DNA from: Sulfurospirillum sp001602955
GTDB taxonomy: Bacteria > Campylobacterota > Campylobacteria > Campylobacterales > Sulfurospirillaceae
Reading direction: 5' to 3'
NCBI GenBank assembly: GCA_001602955.1
Contig: LVAC01000006.1
Coordinates: forward strand, 1 to 64,000
DNA: 64,000 bases
The position numbers and the translations under genes are program-made. How positions within the stretch are numbered: the stretch's first letter is position 1; each line of letters starts with the position of its first letter. The notes beneath the pieces are model-generated. The model was not told where the DNA came from. It saw only the letters and a program-made list of their open reading frames with translations, and searched no databases. Shown here piece by piece: positions 60,786 through 64,000 of the stretch.

Positions 60786-61001
60786 ATGCGCCTTTTATTT
60801 GCTTTGTTTGACTTCTATAAAGAGGGTTTTGCACACTTAACCCTCGGCAAAACGCTTTGGAAAATTCTCTTCGTCAAATTGTTGATTATGGCGGTCGTGT
60901 TTAAGCTTTTGTTCTTTAACACGACCTTGCACACGCGCTTTTCAAACGACGAGGAGCGGAGTGATTTTGTTTTAGAAAATCTTACGAAGGAGAGCCGATG
61001 A
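60786..61001 (+). CDS. DUF4492 family protein
   Basis: The 71-residue protein has one membrane helix (LWKILFVKLLIMAVVFKLLFF) preceded by FYKEGFAHLTLGKT. This is the DUF4492 pattern seen just upstream of cydA in Campylobacterota and Bacteroidetes. It overlaps cydA by 4 nt (ATGA). A role as an accessory of cytochrome bd is likely but not proven. Confidence 0.85.
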   Translation: MRLLFALFDFYKEGFAHLTLGKTLWKILFVKLLIMAVVFKLLFFNTTLHTRFSNDEERSDFVLENLTKESR

Positions 61002-62527
61002 GTGAGCTAGCTTCGGTAGATTGGAGTCGCGCTCAGTTTGCGTTGACGGCGATTTACCATTTTTTATTTGTTCCTTTAACGTTGGGATTGAGTTTTATCA
61101 TTGCGATTATGGAGACGATTTACGTTACCACAAAAGAGAGTGCGTGGAAGAAGATCACGCAATTTTGGATGGGTCTTTTTGCTATCAACTTTGCCATCGG
61201 CGTCGCGACGGGATTGATTATGGAATTTGAGTTCGGTACGAACTGGGCAAATTATTCATGGTTTGTCGGCGATATTTTCGGCGCACCTTTAGCAATCGAG
61301 GGCATTTTGGCGTTTTTCATGGAATCAACCTTTTTTGCCGTGATGTTTTTCGGCTGGAATAAAGTCGGTCCCAAATTTCACCTTCTTTCGACCTGGCTCG
61401 TCGCCGTAGGCTCCAATCTTTCGGCCTTTTGGATCTTAGTCGCCAACGGCTGGATGCAGTATCCTATCGGTATGCATTTTAATCCCGCCGCTGCGCGTAA
61501 CGAGATGGCAAATTTTTTCGACGTCGTTTTTTCTCCCGTCGCTATCGCCAAATTTTTGCATACCGTTGCTAGCGGTTACGTCATCGGCGCGCTTTTCGTT
61601 ATCGGAATTTCGGCATGGTTTTTACTCAAAAACCGCGACGTGCTTTTTGCCAAACGCTCTTTGGTCATAGGCGCGTCTTTTGGACTTTTAACCTCTCTTT
61701 TTTTAACGATTAGCGGAGATGAGAGTGCATACCAAGTCGCACAACACCAACCGGTCAAACTGGCGGCGATGGAAGGATTGTATCAAGGAGAGTCGCGTGC
61801 GGGGATTATCGCGTTTGGCATTTTAAATCCCGATAAACGCCTCGGAGACGATGCACACGAATTTTTAGGCGATATCGAACTGCCTTACATGTTATCGTTA
61901 CTCGGACATCGAAACGTCGATGCTTTCGTTCCCGGATTGGAAGATTTGGTCTACGGCAATGCGGCACACGGACTCCCCTCGGCTCAAGAACGCATCGATA
62001 GCGGGAAGATCGCACTTCATGCTTTAAGCGATTTTAGAACCGCCAAAGCACAAAATGATACGGAGGCGATGAAGACGCACGAAGCGATTTTACAAGCACA
62101 TATGAAAGATTTCGGTTACGGGTATTTTGAAAAACCCGAACAAATCGTACCGCCGATTGCCCTTTCGTTTTACAGTTTTCACATCATGGTTTCTCTTGGC
62201 ATGTGGTTTATCGTCCTTTTTGCGTTAACGCTTTTCTTGACGCTCAAACGCGACGTTCAAACCCAAAAACCGCTTCTTTACGCCGCTCTTTGGAGCATCC
62301 CTTTAGGCTATATTGCCGCCGAGGCGGGTTGGATCGTCGCCGAAGTCGGCAGACAACCGTGGGCGATTCAAGATCTGATGCCCACGCACATTGCCGCGAC
62401 GCATTTAGGAAGCGGAAATATCGCGCTTTCGTTTAGCTTATTTGCACTTTTGTTTACGGCGTTGCTGATTGCCGAAATTAAAATTATGCTGAAGCAAATC
62501 GCTCTCGGTCCCAACGGAGGTCACTGA
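60998..62527 (+). CDS. cydA: cytochrome bd oxidase subunit I
   Basis: The 509-residue quinol oxidase subunit has a candidate haem-ligand His in AIYHFLFVPLTLG (H21), plus the family motifs GLIMEFEFGTNWANYSWFVGD and VAEVGRQPWAIQDLMPT. A long segment between about residues 250 and 380 corresponds to the Q-loop region. It reduces O2 with menaquinol at high affinity. cydB starts on its last base. Confidence 0.95.
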   Translation: MSELASVDWSRAQFALTAIYHFLFVPLTLGLSFIIAIMETIYVTTKESAWKKITQFWMGLFAINFAIGVATGLIMEFEFGTNWANYSWFVGDIFGAPLAIEGILAFFMESTFFAVMFFGWNKVGPKFHLLSTWLVAVGSNLSAFWILVANGWMQYPIGMHFNPAAARNEMANFFDVVFSPVAIAKFLHTVASGYVIGALFVIGISAWFLLKNRDVLFAKRSLVIGASFGLLTSLFLTISGDESAYQVAQHQPVKLAAMEGLYQGESRAGIIAFGILNPDKRLGDDAHEFLGDIELPYMLSLLGHRNVDAFVPGLEDLVYGNAAHGLPSAQERIDSGKIALHALSDFRTAKAQNDTEAMKTHEAILQAHMKDFGYGYFEKPEQIVPPIALSFYSFHIMVSLGMWFIVLFALTLFLTLKRDVQTQKPLLYAALWSIPLGYIAAEAGWIVAEVGRQPWAIQDLMPTHIAATHLGSGNIALSFSLFALLFTALLIAEIKIMLKQIALGPNGGH

Positions 62528-63657
62528 TGTTTGAAACGCTCTCGTATATCCACCTCCAACAATTATGGTGGATGATTCTTAGTCTCTTAGGCGGCATTTT
62601 TGCCTTTTTACTCTTTATTCAAGGCGGGCAAACCTTGTTGTTTAGCCTTCCTCGCAACGAAACCGAAAAAAGCATGCTCGTCAACTCTTTAGGACGCAAG
62701 TGGGAGCTGGGCTTTACGACGCTCGTCCTTTTCGGAGGAGCTATTTTCGCGGCATTTCCGCTGTTTTACGCCACGAGTTTCGGAGGGGCCTACTGGGTTT
62801 GGCTTGCGATTTTGTTTTGTTTCATCGTCCAAGCCGTCAGTTACGAATACCGCAAAAAGCCCCATAATTTTTTAGGGCAAAAAACCTACGAGGTATTTTT
62901 ATACCTCAACGGTTCGCTCGGCGTGATACTCATAGGCGTTGCGTTAAGCACGCTTTTTAGCGGGGCGTCGTTTCGTCTCGACGAAAATTTCTTCGTCCGA
63001 TGGGAAGGCTCGTTTCGGGGTCTTGAAGCCCTGTTCGTACCGCAAAATTATCTTTTGGCGTTTACCCTTTTCTTTTTAGCAAGATTGTGTGCCGGACTTT
63101 ACTTTTTGAGCAATATCGCATCTCAAACCTTACATGTAAGAATCCAATCGATGCTTTTACGCAATACGCTTTTCTTTTTGCCTTTCTTTCTCGGGTTTTT
63201 AGCATGGCTTTTTCTCAAAGACGGCTACGGCTACGACGAAAACGGCTTTGTGTTCATCGTCGCTTTCAAATATTGCGACAATCTTCTTGCAATGCCGCTT
63301 GTCGCTTTGATGCTCGTACTCGGCATTAGCTTCGTACTCGTTGCACTCTATCTTGGAATCGTCAAAGCGCATCGGCAAGCGATTAAGCTTATGGGAACGG
63401 GTATCGTTCTTGCCGTTACGTCCGTTTTCTTACTCGCGGGATTAAACCAAACGGCATTTTATCCCTCGCTCTCGTCGCTTCAAAGTTCATTGACGATCCA
63501 AAACGCCAGCGGCAGTTTTTATACGCTCGTTGCGATGAGTTACGTCGCACTTTTGATCCCTTTCGTCTTATCTTACATTGCTTACGCATGGTACGCAATG
63601 GATCGAAAACGTATCGATGAAGCCGAAATGACCGATTCGGCATCGCATCATTATTAA
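62527..63657 (+). CDS. cydB: cytochrome bd oxidase subunit II
   Basis: The 376-residue membrane protein starts MFETLSYIHLQQLWWMILSLLGG and has FIQGGQTLLFSLPRNETEK, fitting the Campylobacterota CydB type. It overlaps cydA by one base (TGATG). About nine helices are visible. Confidence 0.93.
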   Translation: MFETLSYIHLQQLWWMILSLLGGIFAFLLFIQGGQTLLFSLPRNETEKSMLVNSLGRKWELGFTTLVLFGGAIFAAFPLFYATSFGGAYWVWLAILFCFIVQAVSYEYRKKPHNFLGQKTYEVFLYLNGSLGVILIGVALSTLFSGASFRLDENFFVRWEGSFRGLEALFVPQNYLLAFTLFFLARLCAGLYFLSNIASQTLHVRIQSMLLRNTLFFLPFFLGFLAWLFLKDGYGYDENGFVFIVAFKYCDNLLAMPLVALMLVLGISFVLVALYLGIVKAHRQAIKLMGTGIVLAVTSVFLLAGLNQTAFYPSLSSLQSSLTIQNASGSFYTLVAMSYVALLIPFVLSYIAYAWYAMDRKRIDEAEMTDSASHHY

Positions 63658-63666
63658 GGAGAAAGT

Positions 63667-63765
63667 ATGGACTATACCGCATCGATTCTATGGCTTATCG
63701 CATGGCCGATCGTCATTTTTGCCGCTTACCGCTTTGTTCGTTTTAATTTGAAGCACCTCAAATAG
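63667..63765 (+). CDS. cydX: small single-helix protein, CydX-like
   Basis: A 32-residue ORF starts 9 nt after the cydB stop, with AAGGAGAAAGT as ribosome site. It opens MDYTASILWLIAWPIVIFAA and ends with a basic tail (FVRFNLKHLK). One membrane helix, position after cydB and a following terminator are what is known for CydX/CydH-type small subunits. Assignment rests on context and size, not on strong similarity. Confidence 0.7.
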   Translation: MDYTASILWLIAWPIVIFAAYRFVRFNLKHLK

Positions 63766-63770
63766 CCAAT

Positions 63771-63797
63771 AAAGAAGCATCGATTAGATGCTTCTTT
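63771..63797 (+). terminator. intrinsic terminator of the cyd operon
   Basis: 11-bp stem AAAGAAGCATC (63771-63781) / GATGCTTCTTT (63787-63797), followed by CAACTTTTTT. Confidence 0.85.
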
Positions 63798-63851
63798 CAA
63801 CTTTTTTGAGATTATTTTTTAAACCATATCTTACATCAAGCATTCACGTGC

Positions 63852-63857
63852 TACTAT
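63852..63857 (+). promoter_or_regulatory. possible -10 box
   Basis: TACTAT about 36 nt before the start of the partial ORF at the window end. Confidence 0.35.
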
Positions 63858-63887
63858 CCGACCTATGAATCCTTATTTTTTAATACG

Positions 63888-64000
63888 ATGCTCATGAGCA
63901 TCCTCCATTCTCTTATTTTTTTCGGTGCGCCTCGGTCGGAAATCGACTCAAATGATTTAAACGATCGCATCAATCTTGAACGCGCCAAAATCTATTTCAG
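63888..64000 (+). CDS. partial ORF, 5' end only
   Basis: The frame is open from ATG 63888 (or ATG 63894) to the window end. From the second ATG it reads MSILHSLIFFGAPRSEIDSN, then NLERAKIYF. No clear ribosome site is seen, and too little is present to name it. The style resembles N-termini of cytosolic leaders before membrane sensor domains, but that is a guess. Confidence 0.4.
   Translation, partial: MLMSILHSLIFFGAPRSEIDSNDLNDRINLERAKIYF

Noticed and set aside
63865..63897. Ten-codon ORF whose stop overlaps ATG 63894
   Set aside because: No ribosome site, and the downstream gene is incomplete, so a leader peptide cannot be judged.
1..64000. CRISPR array, insertion sequence, prophage or rRNA
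   Set aside because: No regularly spaced repeats, transposase, integrase, phage or rRNA sequence was recognised anywhere in the window.

Overview
The window looks like chromosome of a Campylobacterota (epsilonproteobacterium), most likely Sulfurospirillum or a close relative. This is inferred from gene content, not from a database search. The pointers are the block dapD-mrp-ispDF-HP1021/CemR-like regulator-ATP-sulfurylase-like gene-pgpA, a fused IspDF, the futalosine menaquinone gene mqnE, a Csd4/Pgp1-type cell-shape peptidase, a DUF4492 gene in front of cydAB, and a SelW-like selenoprotein. Genes are tightly packed with many ATGA, TAATG and TGATG overlaps. Intergenic gaps carry TATAAT-like -10 boxes and compact intrinsic terminators.

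Layout. 0-2.5 kb (minus): a pseudopilin, a GT39-like membrane protein and a PabA/TrpG amidotransferase. 2.5-8.7 kb (minus): a complete citrate lyase operon, MFS transporter-citC-citD-citE-citF-citX/G fusion, with 1- or 4-nt overlaps. 8.75-12.9 kb (minus): purine phosphoribosyltransferase and NCS2 permease, mqnE, and an orphan trpB. 13.0 kb: tRNA-Lys(CTT). 13.2-26 kb (plus): glnD, glmS, a c-type-heme diguanylate cyclase, radical SAM and HIT proteins, the Csd4-like peptidase, an EAL-HDOD protein, a selenoprotein W gene whose UGA codon would break ordinary gene calling, and a K+ channel with a separately encoded second RCK subunit. 26-28.9 kb (minus): AEC transporter, SUI1/YciH and a YbiT-type ABC-F protein. 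29-34 kb (plus): a GGDEF-EAL protein and a GH17-GT2 glucan synthase.

34-41.4 kb is the most accessory-looking region. A response regulator and a 7TM sensor kinase are convergent. Divergent from the kinase lies a two-gene operon: a TPR/beta-barrel outer-membrane protein of the Slam (DUF560, type XI secretion) family, and an 1165-residue exported protein with a von Willebrand A domain and a C-terminal TbpB-like beta-barrel domain. This looks like a dedicated surface-display system. The first third of the large protein and the membrane part of the kinase differ in base composition from their surroundings.

41.5-49.6 kb: a diguanylate cyclase, then the conserved Campylobacterota block and a YceI protein. 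49.6-56 kb (minus): a molybdate/oxyanion operon modE-modA-mop-modB-modC-modA2-modB2-modD-yigZ, with two ModE-like palindromes upstream of modE. 56-60 kb: a DacA-type carboxypeptidase, proC, a DUF155 protein, a DUF2798 protein and an mscS channel preceded by a 97-nt tandem repeat. 60.4-63.8 kb: unknown gene-DUF4492-cydA-cydB-small CydX-like ORF. The window ends inside a new plus-strand ORF.

Themes are anaerobic or microaerobic metabolism (citrate cleavage, menaquinone, bd oxidase, molybdenum and selenium) and dense c-di-GMP signalling (four genes) close to surface and glucan functions. Other notable features are a dispersed repeat family and an apparently over-represented word, ACATGTAA/TTACATGT.
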